The notes under the pieces were generated by a model, which ran no database searches, was not told the DNA's origin, and saw only the letters and a program-made list of their open reading frames with translations. 64,000 nt of DNA. Source: Uranotaenia lowii (Eukaryota; Arthropoda; Insecta; Diptera; Culicidae). The stretch covers positions 72,103,544-72,167,543 of the forward strand of contig NC_073692.1 in assembly GCF_029784155.1 (NCBI RefSeq). Reading direction: 5' to 3'. Both the position numbers and the translations under genes were made by a program. How positions within the stretch are numbered: position 1 is the stretch's first letter; the number at the start of each line of letters is the position of its first letter. Positions 45,223 through 56,600 of this stretch are shown here, piece by piece.

Positions 45223-46652
45223 TTCCTAAAAATAGCCCGCTTCATAAACTAAACCCGTTTCTGGACGATAATTTGGTACTTCGAGTAAGTGGACGAACCT
45301 TAGCTTGCGAGTTTGCATCCTTTGATGTTAGCAATCCAATAATTCTTCCGAGAAGTGATCATATCACTACCCTCATCGTTCGCTACTTTCATGTACGCTA
45401 CCATCACCAAAACCATGAAACCGTTGTAAATGAGCTTCGCCAACGCTATCACATTGGAGGCTTGAAAGCGCTTTATAAAACAGTACGTAAAAATTGTCAG
45501 ATGTGCAAAAACGATAGCGCTACGCCACAGCCACCGTTGATGAGCGACCTACCATTATGTCGTCTTGCAGCGTTCAATCGACCGTTCTCTTATATAGGAA
45601 TTGATTATTTCGGACCAATGATTATTAAAAACGGTCGAAAACAGGAAAAGCGCTGGGGCGTTCTGGCTACCTGTCTGACAATTCGAGCAGTCCATCTTCA
45701 ACTAGTACGCTCATTGACGACTGATTCTTGTATCTTAGCCATACGCAACATCATGTGCAGGCGTGGCGTCCCTATAACCATTTACAGCGATAGAGGGACA
45801 AATTTCATCGGAGCCGATAAGGAGTTAAAACGCACTCTAGAAAATGTTAACCAAGACAGACTTATGGAAGAATTTGTAACATCGGAGACGCAGTGGTTCT
45901 TCAATCCACCAGCCTCTCCCCACATGGGGGGAGCCTGGGAAAGGCTCGTTAGAAGCGTGAAAACGAACTTAGCCAAGCTCAAACCAAATCACGCCCCGAC
46001 CGAAGAGATCCTCGAAAATATGCTCATCGAGATCGAAAACGTGATAAATTCAAGGCCCCTTACTTACGTGCCGACTGATGATGATAGTTCACCGGTGCTT
46101 ACTCCTAACCACTTTATTTTAGGATCCTCAAATGGATTGAAACCATTTGTTCCCTTTGACGACAGCGCCCTGGCGTTGAAGAAAGGATGGCAGCTATCAC
46201 AGCTCATGGCTAACGTGTTCTGGAAAATGTGGGTACATGACTACCTACCTACTCTCACTCGCCGTTCAAAATGGTTCTCTGAAGTCAAACCAATTGAAGT
46301 GGGGGACATAACTGTCATCGTAGATCCTAATCTTCCCAGAAACTGTTGGCCGAAGGGCCGAGTTATAAGGACGATAGCGTCACCGGATGGAAGAACTCGG
46401 AAAGCAGTGGTGCAGACTATAAGCGGAATTTACGAACGCCCGGTAGCAAAGCTCGCTGTTTTAGATGTTGGCGACACGGATAGAGTACGCGAGAATCTAC
46501 GTCTCCCGTACACTACGGGGGGGACTGTTGATAATGCCAACCAAATCAACGAGCCCCTTGCCCTTAGTTCCCGAAACGTCAAAGCCAAGTCCGGGAGCTC
46601 GTCACTCGCTTCTGTCAAGCCCGACAAGACGACAGGACGTCTGGAGGAGTGA
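45223..46652 (+). CDS. BEL/Pao retrotransposon polyprotein, 3' part (integrase and DUF5641)
   Basis: The frame is open for about 475 codons to 46652. It starts inside the polyprotein (SPLHKLNPFLDDNLVLRVSG), so the usual gag, protease, RT and RNase H parts are missing. Next is the HHCC zinc-binding region (H...H in RYFHVRYHHQNHET, C-X2-C in NCQMCK). The integrase core follows, with catalytic residues in YIGIDYFGPM (D), YSDRGTNFIGA (D) and PHMGGAWERLVRSVK (E). The C-terminal WF.EVKPIEVGDITVIVDPN and GRVIRTIASPDGRTR region is the DUF5641 domain found in BEL/Pao. The frame runs past a polypurine tract (46515-46524) into the 3' LTR, as in other BEL elements. The left edge joins a pogo-like element end. 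The first codons of the frame before 45223 belong to that element. Confidence 0.93.
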
Positions 46653-47296
46653 CGGAGCTAGGAGGAAAGAAGGAAGATCTGATTGGCCGAAAGTCGAAGC
46701 GCGTGTGCTCAGATAAAGTGTTCTTTATAATATTATTTAACGTTGTTATCAGTTATCAGAGGTAGCTTAACTTAAATTTATCCATCTGTCCAAATGCTAA
46801 TTTGATTAATTTAAGTCTAGGTGGCAAAAAGAGCTGTGTACTAGTTCAGCTAAAAAACTCCTCGCTAAACTCATTCCCGCGTATCACTGAGTAGGTTATG
46901 AATACGTGAATTCAATTGTCATATCATATCTAATTAGTTACTATTTAATAGCTACACGACACAAGTCGCATTTATGCACAATCGAAGGATTTATTATTAT
47001 CAGAACTCTGATTGTTAGTTCATATTACGGTAAGGCGATCAGGAAACAACACTCCATCCTAAAGCTAACCTCAAATTATATCATTAACGCCACAGGTCCC
47101 AAGTAAATCATCAGCTCTAGCCAGAGTATCAATATCGTTGCGAGGCCTTGCGAGGCACGAATTCACTAAACGTAAGCGCAACATTCTCTTGATATTTCCT
47201 TAAATTAATTGTCTCTGCATATTTGTAGGAATTTTGTAATAAAGCATTCATTGGATTTATTAACAAAATGACGAATTTTGCCTTCGCCTCAAAACA
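46515..47296 (+). mobile_element. Polypurine tract and 3' LTR of the BEL/Pao element
   Basis: A polypurine tract (ACGGGGGGGAC) precedes TGTTGATAATGCC at 46526, a typical LTR start. The proposed end is CCTCAAAACA at 47296, giving TG...CA termini and about 770 bp, with AATAAA at about 47238. Immediately after 47296 the reverse transcriptase of a different non-LTR element begins on the other strand. The 5' LTR is absent, so the limits cannot be checked against a partner. Confidence 0.6.
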
Positions 47297-48356
47297 GAGA
47301 GGGTGCATAAAAGTTTAATTTTGATAGAATTTCTTTTGAGTCTATACGCTGCGAAACGATATCGTTTACAAATGAAACCATTGCATATTCGCGGCGTCCT
47401 TTTAGTGTTTGTATGTCAATGAGCATGCAGCGCGCTTTATATGATGGAAGTGGAAATGATGTCCAATCTAATTTACGAAGGGCATATAGTAGAAATTGCT
47501 TTTGAACTGATTCTATTCTTTCTTCGTGTGAGATTGAATATGGGGACCAAACAACGCTGCAATATTCCAGTAAAGACCTTACATAGGCAATATATAGTGT
47601 TTTTATTGTGTATGGGTCTTGAAAATTAAAGCAAAAGCGCTTAATAAAGCCCAGCATGTTATTTGCCCTATGGATGATAGTATTGTAATGGTCTGTGAAA
47701 GTAAGTTTGGAGTCTAAGATAATTCCTAAATCCCTGACTCGTTCACATTTTTCTACATTCTGATCTCCTAATGTAATTGTTATGTTTGGTGTTGTTCTTT
47801 TTCTGCTAAATGATATTAAACTGCATTTTTTTACTTTGAGCTTCAGAAGGCTTTTTTTGCACCACAGGTAGAAAATGTGAATTTCATTCTGGAATATGCT
47901 GATGTCTTCTTCATTTCTTATTTCGTCGGCATAAATGAGCATTTTGAGATTTTTGAGAATAAAGGAAATGTCATTTACATATAGTATGAAAAGTAGGGGT
48001 CCTAAATGAGATCCTTGCGGAACTCCTGAAGTGACTTGAATAGGGAGCGATTTCTTTCCATTGAAATTTATTATTTGTTGGCGATTCGTTAGGTATGATT
48101 CAAGCCATTTCAGGAGTTGAGATTTTATGCCAATTTTTTGTAATTTGAAAAGAAGCATTGGTATGGTATGTCTATGCGATCAAATGCCTTACTAAAGTCT
48201 GTATAAAGAGCTTCCACATGGTTGCCATTATCCATTGCATTTAATGAAAAGTCTATAAATTCAATTAAATTAGTTGAGGTTGAACGGCCTTTGAAAAAGC
48301 CATGTTGCCTGTCAGTTATTCGGTTCTTAATTTGGGCAAATAATTTTTCGTTTATA
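47297..48356 (-). pseudogene. Jockey-like non-LTR reverse transcriptase, C-terminal half
   Basis: From 48356 down the minus strand reads INEKLFAQIKNRITDRQHGF, GRSTSTNLIEF, ALYTDFSKAFDRIDIP, then after a short duplication-type frameshift near 48155 MLLFKLQKIGIKSQLLKWLE, TSGVPQGSHLGPLLFILYVN and MLIYADE. These are RT motifs 2a to C. The catalytic YADD has become YADE because of a small in-frame deletion, so the enzyme is dead. The thumb region follows (GIILDSKLTFTDHYN, YIAYVRSLLEYCSVVWSPY) down to LNFYAPS, where the BEL LTR has cut it off. The first half continues at 50342, with a 2-kb element in between. Confidence 0.9.
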
Positions 48357-50341
48357 GGGTAACGGACTTATTTTGGACCGGGTACATATTTTGGACCACC
48401 TTGCAGCTTTTTTCCTATTTTTCTCTCATAAATCATGTTTATCATTAAAATTTTGAACAAGCATAATAAAAGCTTCTTCTCATGATTCTAATCATATCTA
48501 AGATTCCATTTAAATAAGCTGATGAGGGATAGAAAATTGAAAATAAAGTTTTGGTTTTTCACAGTTGGGACAAATCAAGCCCATTTCAGGAGGACGTGCC
48601 ATTATTGGAGTCAACTTCCAAGAAGTTTTCTGCCCAGCTGTGATGATTTTAACAACTACAAAAATGTTCACAGCTATGATAAAACACTTTAAAACTAGTT
48701 TGCAAGCTTGATGAACAAAAAAAATTTGTTTTAATCGCAATTTGACCCATGTCGAAAATAGGTCTTACTTAATTCCTTAGGGACTTATTTTGGACCACCT
48801 AACATAACCTGAGTATTAAACTTACTGTTGAATGTTCATGAACGTAATAAAACGTTGTACGGCGATACGAAAAGAATTATGCATACAATTTCAATCGCCT
48901 ATTATTAATAAAATTTGGAATTTTGGCATTATTTTAATTATTCAACTCGCTAACGTCCAAACCCGCCTTTAGACGAGGTTCACTTCAAACGGAATAAAAC
49001 CAAGTCAATCACAGTGCACAAAAATTAAGTCAAAACTTTTTGTGCACTATGCTTTAAACCACGTTAATTTTACTATCTACATTAATGAAACTGTTTGATA
49101 AGCAATTGTCAAAAGCTGCAGCATAAAGACGCTTAAAAACATGAAAAACTGACATGTACCTACCTATTTTTTAGTAAGTCGTTATTTTTTATGCTTCAGG
49201 AAAAATTATTGACAGTTTGGTCTAAAAGTTACAACCATACAGGGTTGATTGTTGAGGAGAGATGAAAATAAACTTGGTTAGGTAGAAGACACGAAATATA
49301 AACCCTGTTTAATGGAGGGGTTGGAAAAAAATAACAACAAATCGACAAATATGTAACTGAGCTGAATATTTGAAATAGTCAAATATCTCAACTAATAGAA
49401 GGACAATTTTAGTAAATAATATATTCAACTATAGCTTTGAGATAGTCTTAACGTGATTCAAAACATAGAAAAAAAAAATAAAATGTGTAAAAATTACAAG
49501 CGAAAAATACTAGAAATGTACTTTTTCAGTCCCTGTAGTTATGCAATAAATGAAAAAAAAAACGGTTAAAGAATTTACTCCTACGATAATTTTTTTTCGT
49601 AGAACAAAAGTTGTTTCAAAGATAAAAATAAACTTTTGCGAATTTTCCAGCGAAAAAAAACTGGCTTTTGGATGGTTAAAAAGATCGCATAATTTTCGTA
49701 CATTTTTATCTTTTTTGAATCTATGTATTCTACAGAACTGAAGCCAAACCAAATCCACGAAGGTTTTTCAAGTCAAAATGCAGTAATTGATGTCGCGGAG
49801 TTGATGATGTCAGACTTTCTTAACTAATCATTGGGTCGCCTAAAGGAGATCCTAAAGATAAGCCAACAGATGGTTGTAGTAACCAATATTCAACAAACAT
49901 GTGTAGCTAAATAGAGGCTGAGAAAAATTGAAAAAAGTTAGTTCAGGAATGAATTAACGTGAACAAACAAAACTCGACTACTAGAATAAGAAAGGAAAAG
50001 ATTAACTGAAATATTCGCATAATTGCGCATCAATCGCTGTCGTAAATATAGCAAAATTAAAAAAAAACTTATTTAGTTTAAGGGTGGTCCAAAACAGGTC
50101 CAGAGGGTGGTCCAAAATAGTAATCTGGTGGTCCAAAATACCGACCAGAGTAATGATCGAAGAAAGGAGTTTTTAGGCTTAAATCTTGTTACATTGCAAC
50201 AAACGACGATGTGTTTCGATAGAAAAAGCCAGTATCTTCGTAATGAACGGATAAAGAAGCCAAAAATTGTAACATGTACTTTTTTATTTCAGGAAATAGT
50301 ATAGCCACTTCCCAAAGCGGTCCAAAATAGGTCCGTTACCC
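48357..50341. mobile_element. TA-flanked inverted-repeat element (1985 bp) inserted in the reverse transcriptase
   Basis: The tips GGGTAACGGACTTATTTTGG and its complement CCAAAATAGGTCCGTTACCC are bounded by TA on both sides (48355-48356 and 50342-50343). Removing it with one TA restores the RT frame exactly across PKLFEAI|INEKLFAQ, which proves the insertion and its 2-bp duplication. GGTCCAAAATA-type words recur near both ends (about 48367, 48390, 48785, 50086, 50108, 50127 and 50318), like multiple transposase-binding sites. No transposase is readable. Confidence 0.92.
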
Positions 50342-50927
50342 TAATTGCTTCAAAAAGCTTTGGAATGCAAGAGATAATGGCTATTCCGCGATAATTTCGA
50401 ATGTCAGACTTTCGACCAGATTTGAATATAGGCACTAAAAATGAGCTTTTCCAAATCTTAGGAAAATTTCCTGATTCCAATGACATATTGAAAAGCCAAA
50501 ACAATGGAGCTGTCAGTTCCATTGCCAAACTTTTCATGAATACAGGAGGAATTCCGTCTGGTCCTGGACCTTTCGAAGCGTCTAAATTTTTTAGTCCTTG
50601 CAGAATATCCTGCACATGAACTTGATTAATGCTAATGTCCCTTGAGAATTCTGGGAAAAATGAAAAATAATCGCGATCACGATCTTTTTCATTAAATGTC
50701 GTATAAATTTCTTGAAAGAAATTGGCAAAAAGATTGCAAATTTGCTCCGAGTTATCACCGACATGTTCGTCAAGGTGCATTTTTGACGGAAAATTCCCAG
50801 TTTTCAACATTGTTTTCACGTAGTTGAAAAAATTCTTTGGACAAGTCTTTATTTCAAGTTCAGTTTTAGCGTTGTATTCTTCAAGTGCATTGCTGATGGC
50901 CAAGTTCAGTTGATCGCATAGGTTCAA
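50342..50927 (-). pseudogene. Jockey-like non-LTR reverse transcriptase, N-terminal half
   Basis: The frame reads MNLCDQLNLAISNALEEYNA, then the pre-RT region (CPKNFFNYVKTML, SEQICNLFANFFQ) and the first RT motifs LDASKGPGPDGIPPVFMKS, FPKIWKSSFLVPIFKSG and RNYRGIAIISCIPKLFEAI. It then runs into the TA element. The endonuclease and ORF1 that should precede it are missing, consistent with 5' truncation, the usual fate of non-LTR insertions. It joins the half at 47297-48356 in the same frame. Confidence 0.92.
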
Positions 50928-50936
50928 ATATGATGC

Positions 50937-51468
50937 TCAATTTTCATTAGTATTCAGCATTAGCAGCATTAGCATATTCAGCAGAGCATCAAATAGAGCG
51001 TAGGCTTCCACACTGAATACGGAGCACTGGGGTGGTAGGGCTATGCTACGAAGATTGGGAGGCTCATGTATTCCACATCCGGCTCTGCAATCGGCAGTTT
51101 TGGAGCCATTAGAAAATACATAGGTATGTGTTGGGTGTTCTTGTATTTTTACCGATAAGATCATAGTAGTGTGGTAGGACAGTGTGTGGTTGTTGGCCAG
51201 CTTTGATTTTTAGTGAAAGAGATAAGTCAATTGATGGAACTTTTACGTATCGGAAGGCGGTCTCTCTCCTGGGAAAGATAGTAGGTAAAGAAGTGTTAGT
51301 TAGTTCTTGAACTAGGGATTCGGTGCGGTTATCTAGACGGGAGTCTCTGTTGCCTCCGATGGCAAGCCAACGAAGAGATTCGATGTTAGGTGTTTGGTAA
51401 CTAGGTAGGAGAATGAAAGTTGGCCAGATTCGGCCGTGATCGTGATTGTCGTGCCATAAGACTGTCAT
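50937..51468 (-). pseudogene. I/LOA-like non-LTR ORF2 fragment: end of RT and start of RNase H
   Basis: 51468-51165 reads GGNRDSRLDNRTESLVQELT and FRYVKVPSIDLSLSLKIKAG, the post-RT spacer of I-type elements. After a frameshift near 51150, 51164-50937 reads HTYVFSNGSKTADCRAGCG and CSVFSVEAYALFDALL, the start of RNase H. The expected first catalytic Asp (TDGSK) is Asn here (SNGSK). The frame stops in an AGC/AAT microsatellite just before the truncated 5' edge of the jockey-like element. The end of such an RNase H is at 42785-43345 on the same strand. Confidence 0.82.
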
Positions 51469-51470
51469 CG

Positions 51471-52040
51471 ATCAAGGTTCCTTCCTCAGACCAGTCTGAT
51501 CCAAGGCCTGCTCTGGAAGATAACCGACGGGACCAGCCATCTAACGACCCCATCCGGTTCAAGCTCCAAGGACCCCATGACCAAACCGAGCTCTCGGTCC
51601 ACCAGGATCGTTGCTCCGAAGGTCCGGGTTATCACCCTGTCCTTAGTTCCGGCCGTGTCCACCGTGGAGGTAAGCTTGGCACGTTTTCAACCGAGTCATC
51701 GGGAGAAGGAACTACCTTGCGATCTCGATAGATCCGGCAGTGCATTACTCGGTAAGTACCCACCCGTGACGCAGGTATCACTATGTCCGTCCACAGGTCA
51801 GGCATTTCCCGGGTGGACCACACGACCGTCACCGAAGACTCAACAGCGAGTTCTGCAACGTTCAAGGCCATCGACATCGCTCGGGATTCCGTCATCGTAC
51901 GCCGGCAAGTACCACCATCTTTGTAAATGAGCCCCATCGTTTCCTTATCCCTGAACCCCTCCCCCCTAAAATGTAACCCAGAATAAAATGTTAAAGTTGT
52001 ATTATCGCTTTGTCAGTATGACGTCAATAAATTAAATTGC
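51471..52040. other. GC-rich segment of unknown origin with a 3'-UTR-like end
   Basis: This segment is much richer in G and C than its surroundings. It has overlapping open frames on the plus strand (103 and 117 aa, for example SDQSDPRPALEDNRRDQPSN) and one of 101 aa on the minus. None is recognisable. An AATAAA at about 51983 and another at about 52027 follow on the plus strand, so it may be the 3' end of a retroelement or host gene reading rightwards. Confidence 0.35.
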
Positions 52041-52116
52041 CATCACTGCTGGGTGCCTAGAGAGGTATTGCATGACTACTTTTCATGCAGTACTTCGCGA
52101 GGCACTAGCAGTGATG
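52041..52116. ncRNA. Strong 76-nt stem-loop, miRNA-precursor-like or foldback element
   Basis: CATCACTGCT at the start pairs perfectly with AGCAGTGATG at the end. Inward, TGCCT pairs with AGGCA, and GGTATTGCATGA pairs with TCATGCAGTACT-type sequence (a few G-T pairs and mismatches). That leaves a loop of about 7 nt and roughly 30 base pairs in total. Weak outer pairing (taaatt/aattta) continues to about 52130. I do not recognise a known miRNA in either arm. Expression is unknown, so the RNA class is only a suggestion. Confidence 0.45.
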
Positions 52117-53666
52117 TTAATTGAATTTATCGTTTATCAATGCTAAAAGACACCTTGTTGAACAGTTAAAATTTTGTTTCGCGCTACAAGATACGAAATT
52201 ACGGTCTTCGACAAAGTGTTCAATGGAAAATTTCATTTAAAATATTTATAAACTGGCACAAAACTCATGAGCAGGCTCGGTTCTACAGGAGAAACAAAAA
52301 TGATGTTGATTTTAAGGTACAAAATATTCAATTTTCCCATACAAACCTTAAAGTTCAAATTTACTCATATAAACGTTGATTGAAAATTCTGCAAACAAAA
52401 ATATAAAAGAGTTTTGAACCAGAACGAAGCTTTTAAGACCCCATGGTTTGAGAAATTAAAAAATGATCAAAAATGGACTAAGTCTACTTCACAGCAGACT
52501 AGGAGATAAATCAAATTATTTATTATCGCGCCAACACTAACTGTCACTTCGGAAGTCCGGATTTCCGACTTCCGAAGTACTTCCGACAAAGAAAAATGAT
52601 GTACTAACTGAATTGTCGGAAGTCAGTGTTCTGCTGTCAGTTCACCAACGACGTTTCTAAATATTAGATTCGATCGAATCACCCAGCCCTCAAAAAAATA
52701 TAACACTGATGAGCGTATTGCATGATTTACTTGCAATTGCCATTGCCCCATTTTCAGTGCTTGCCTGCCAAACATTATTATAGGGATGCAATTTTCACGA
52801 GTGAAAAAAGTAAAGAATGCGATAAGAGGTGTCAGGTAAATATTTGGATTAAAAGCTCTATTTTCACATGCTCATTGAGCGACGACAAAATCGAAAATTT
52901 TCCATTCACAACATATTACAAAATAGTTAATCAACAATGTAGCCTCATCACAAACCATCTAGTTTAAAAAAGCCTTGTCAAACTATGGCTGCACCACTAC
53001 AAAAAGGGAATACGCTCAACCACCCGAAACCCCAACCGGAAGCTCCGGAAATTTAGAGGCGTGAACTTTTCCACCTCGCGCACCGCCTCCTTCTGCAGCA
53101 GGATTAAGATCGGGCCAACGCAAAAGCTGATGACAGGAATCAACGCTCGTTAAATTATTGGGTGAACTCATGAGCCGAGGAAAATGGAAATAGGATACGT
53201 TGGAGTGTGTTCGTTGCGCTCCTATCGCGACAACGGGATCTAATTTGAGCGGCTAGTGTAAATTTATTGCCGTGCTTCTATTTGCAGGTGAAAATTTATG
53301 ACCCGGATGTGACGTACCGTAACATTCACAGTCCGGTATGCAATCGACGGGGATCCTGTTTAGACGTTTAGATATGACCTAATGATAGTGTGCCTTCCTG
53401 GGGTGACATTATGATAATTTTATGCTGATTTGAGTAGTATTTTGCTACGCTAACCAGTTCTAATTTGCCTTGATGGCTTTACGGCTTTGGATGCTGTTGT
53501 GAATATAATACATTGTGTAAAGTATCCGCAATGCATTTTTGGATCCTTAAAGTTTTTTTTTTATTGTATCGAGATGATTGGTGAAAAGAAATGATAAAAT
53601 GGCCATCAGAATGAGAGCTTCAGTAAGTGGGTATATCCAAATTAAAACGTACATCTTAAAATCTCA
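52117..53666. other. No gene identified; an exon-like patch at about 52985-53130 (minus)
   Basis: On the minus strand, RALIPVISFCVGPILILLQK then EAVREVEKFTPLNFRSFRLG ends in a stop after ERIPFL at about 53000. Its codon use (CTG, GTG, GAG, AAG) looks like host coding sequence, but it has no upstream splice site I trust and no family match. The remainder is AT-rich. The satellite begins at 53667. Confidence 0.3.
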
Positions 53667-56600
53667 ATTTTTGTCATTTTTTTTCATTTTTGTCATTCTT
53701 GTCATTTTTGTCATTTTTGTCATTTTTGTCATTTTTGTCATTTTTGTCATTTTTGTCATTTTTGTCATTTTTGTCATTTTTGTCATTTTTGTCATTTTTG
53801 TCATTTTTGTCATTTTTGTCATTTTTGTCATTTTTGTCATTTTTGTCATTTTTGTCATTTTTGTCATTTTTGTCATTTTTGTCATTTTTGTCATTTTTGT
53901 CATTTTTGTCATTTTTGTCATTTTTGTCATTTTTGTCATTTTTGTCATTTTTGTCATTTTTGTCATTTTTGTCATTTTTGTCATTTTTGTCATTTTTGTC
54001 ATTTTTGTCATTTTTGTCATTTTTGTCATTTTTGTCATTTTTGTCATTTTTGTCATTTTTGTCATTTTTGTCATTTTTGTCATTTTTGTCATTTTTGTCA
54101 TTTTTGTCATTTTTGTCATTTTTGTCATTTTTGTCATTTTTGTCATTTTTGTCATTTTTGTCATTTTTGTCATTTTTGTCATTTTTGTCATTTTTGTCAT
54201 TTTTGTCATTTTTGTCATTTTTGTCATTTTTGTCATTTTTGTCATTTTTGTCATTTTTGTCATTTTTGTCATTTTTGTCATTTTTGTCATTTTTGTCATT
54301 TTTTGTTATTTTTGTCATGTTTGTCATTTTGGTCATTTTTGGCCATTTTTATAATTTTTGTGATTTTTGTCATTTTTTGTCATTTTTGTCATTTTTGTCA
54401 TTTTTGTCATTTTTGTCATTTTTAACATTTTTGTCATTTATGTCATTAATGTCATTTTTGTCATTTTTGTCATTTTTGTCATTTTTGTCTTTTTTGTCAT
54501 TTTTGTCATTTTTGTCATTTTTGTCATTTTTGTCATTTTTGTCATTTTTGTCATTTTTTGTTATTTTTGTCATTTTTGTCATTTTTTGTCATTTTTGTCA
54601 TTTTTGTCATTTTTGTCATTTTTGTCATTTTTGTCATTTTTGTCATTTTTGTCATTTTTGTCATTTTTGTCATTTTTGTCATTTTTGTCATTTTTGTCAT
54701 TTTTGTCATTTTTGTCATTTTTGTCATTTTTGTCATTTTTGTCATTTTTGTCATTCTTGTCATTTTTGTCATTTTTGTCATTTTTGTCATTTTTGTCATT
54801 TTTGTCATTTTTGTCATTTTTGTCATTTTTGTCATTTTTGTCATTTTTGTCATTTTTGTCATTTTTGTCATTTTTGTCATTTTTGTCATTTTTGTCATTT
54901 TTGTCATTTTTGTCATTTTTGTCATTTTTGTCATTTTTGTCATTTTTGTCATTTTTGTCATTTTTGTCATTTTTGTCATTTTTGTCATTTATGTCATTTT
55001 TGTCATTTTTGTCATTTTTGTCATTTTTGTCATTTTTGTCATTTTTGTCATTTTTGTCATTTTTGTCATTTTTGTCATTTTTGTCATTTTTGTCATTTTT
55101 GTCATTTTTGTCATTTTTGTCATTTTTGTCATTTTTGTCATTTTTGTCATTTTTGTCATTTTTGTCATTTTTGTCATTTTTGTCATTTTTGTCATTTTTG
55201 TCATTTTTGTCATTTTTGTCATTTTTGTCATTTTTGTCATTTTTGTCATTTTTGTCATTTTTGTCATTTTTGTCATTTTTGTCATTTTTGTCATTTTTGT
55301 CATTTTTGTCATTTTTGTCATTTTTGTCATTTTTGTCATTTTTGTCATTTTTGTCATTTTTGTCATTTTTGTCATTTTTGTCATTTTTGTCATTTTTGTC
55401 ATTTTTGTCATTTTTGTCATTTTTGTCACTTTTGTCATTTTTGTCATTTTTGTCATTTTTGTCATTTTTGTCATTTTTGTCATTTTTTGTTCATTTTTGT
55501 CATTTTTGTCATTTTTTGTCATTTTTGTCATTTTTGTCATTTTTGTCATTTTTGTCATTTTTGTCATTTTTGTCATTTTTGTCATTTTTGTCATTTTTGT
55601 CATTTTTGTCATTTTTGTCATTTTTGTCATTTTTGTCATTTTTGTCATTTTTGTCATTTTTGTCATTTTTGTCATTTTTGTCATTTTTGTCATTTTTGTC
55701 ATTTTTGTCATTTTTGTCATTTTTGTCATTTTTGTCATTTTTGTCATTTTTGTCATTTTTGTCATTTTTGTCATTTTTGTCATTTTTGTCATTTTTGTCA
55801 TTTTTGTCATTTTTGTCATTTTTGTCATTTTTGTCATTTTTGTCATTTTTGTCATTTTTGTCATTTTTGTCATTTTTGTCATTTTTGTCATTTTTGTCAT
55901 TTTTGTCATTTTTGTCATTTTTGTCATTTTTGTCATTTTTGTCATTTTTGTCATTTTTGTCATTTTTGTCATTTTTGTCATTTTTGTCATTTTTGTCATT
56001 TTTGTCATTTTTGTCATTTTTGTCATTTTTGTCATTTTTGTCATTTTTGTCATTTTTGTCATTTTTGTCATTTTTGTCATTTTTGTCATTTTTGTCATTT
56101 TTGTCATTTTTGTCATTTTTGTCATTTTTGTCATTTTTGTCATTTTTGTCATTTTTGTCATTTTTGTCATTTTTGTCATTTTTGTCATTTTTGTCATTTT
56201 TGTCATTTTTGTCATTTTTGTCATTTTTGTCATTTTTGTCATTTTTGTCATTTTTGTCATTTTTGTCATTTTTGTCATTTTTGTCATTTTTGTCATTTTT
56301 GTCATTTTTGTCATTTTTGTCATTTTTGTCATTTTTGTCATTTTTGTCATTTTTGTCATTTTTGTAATTTTTGTCATTTTTGTCATTTTTGTCATTTTTG
56401 TCATTTTTGTCATTTTTGTCATTTTTGTCATTTTTGTCATTTTTGTCATTTTTGTCATTTTTGTAATTTTTGTCATTTTTGTAATTTTTGTCATTTTTGT
56501 CATTTTTGTCATTTTTGTAATTTTTGTACTTTTTGTCATTTTTGTCATTTTTGTCATTTTTGTCATTTTTGTCATTTTTGTCATTTTTGTCATTTTTGTC

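Noticed and set aside
51109..51937. Host gene in the GC-rich segment
   Set aside because: Frames overlap on both strands, none is recognisable, and the left part is the tail of a retrotransposon; listed only as unknown sequence.
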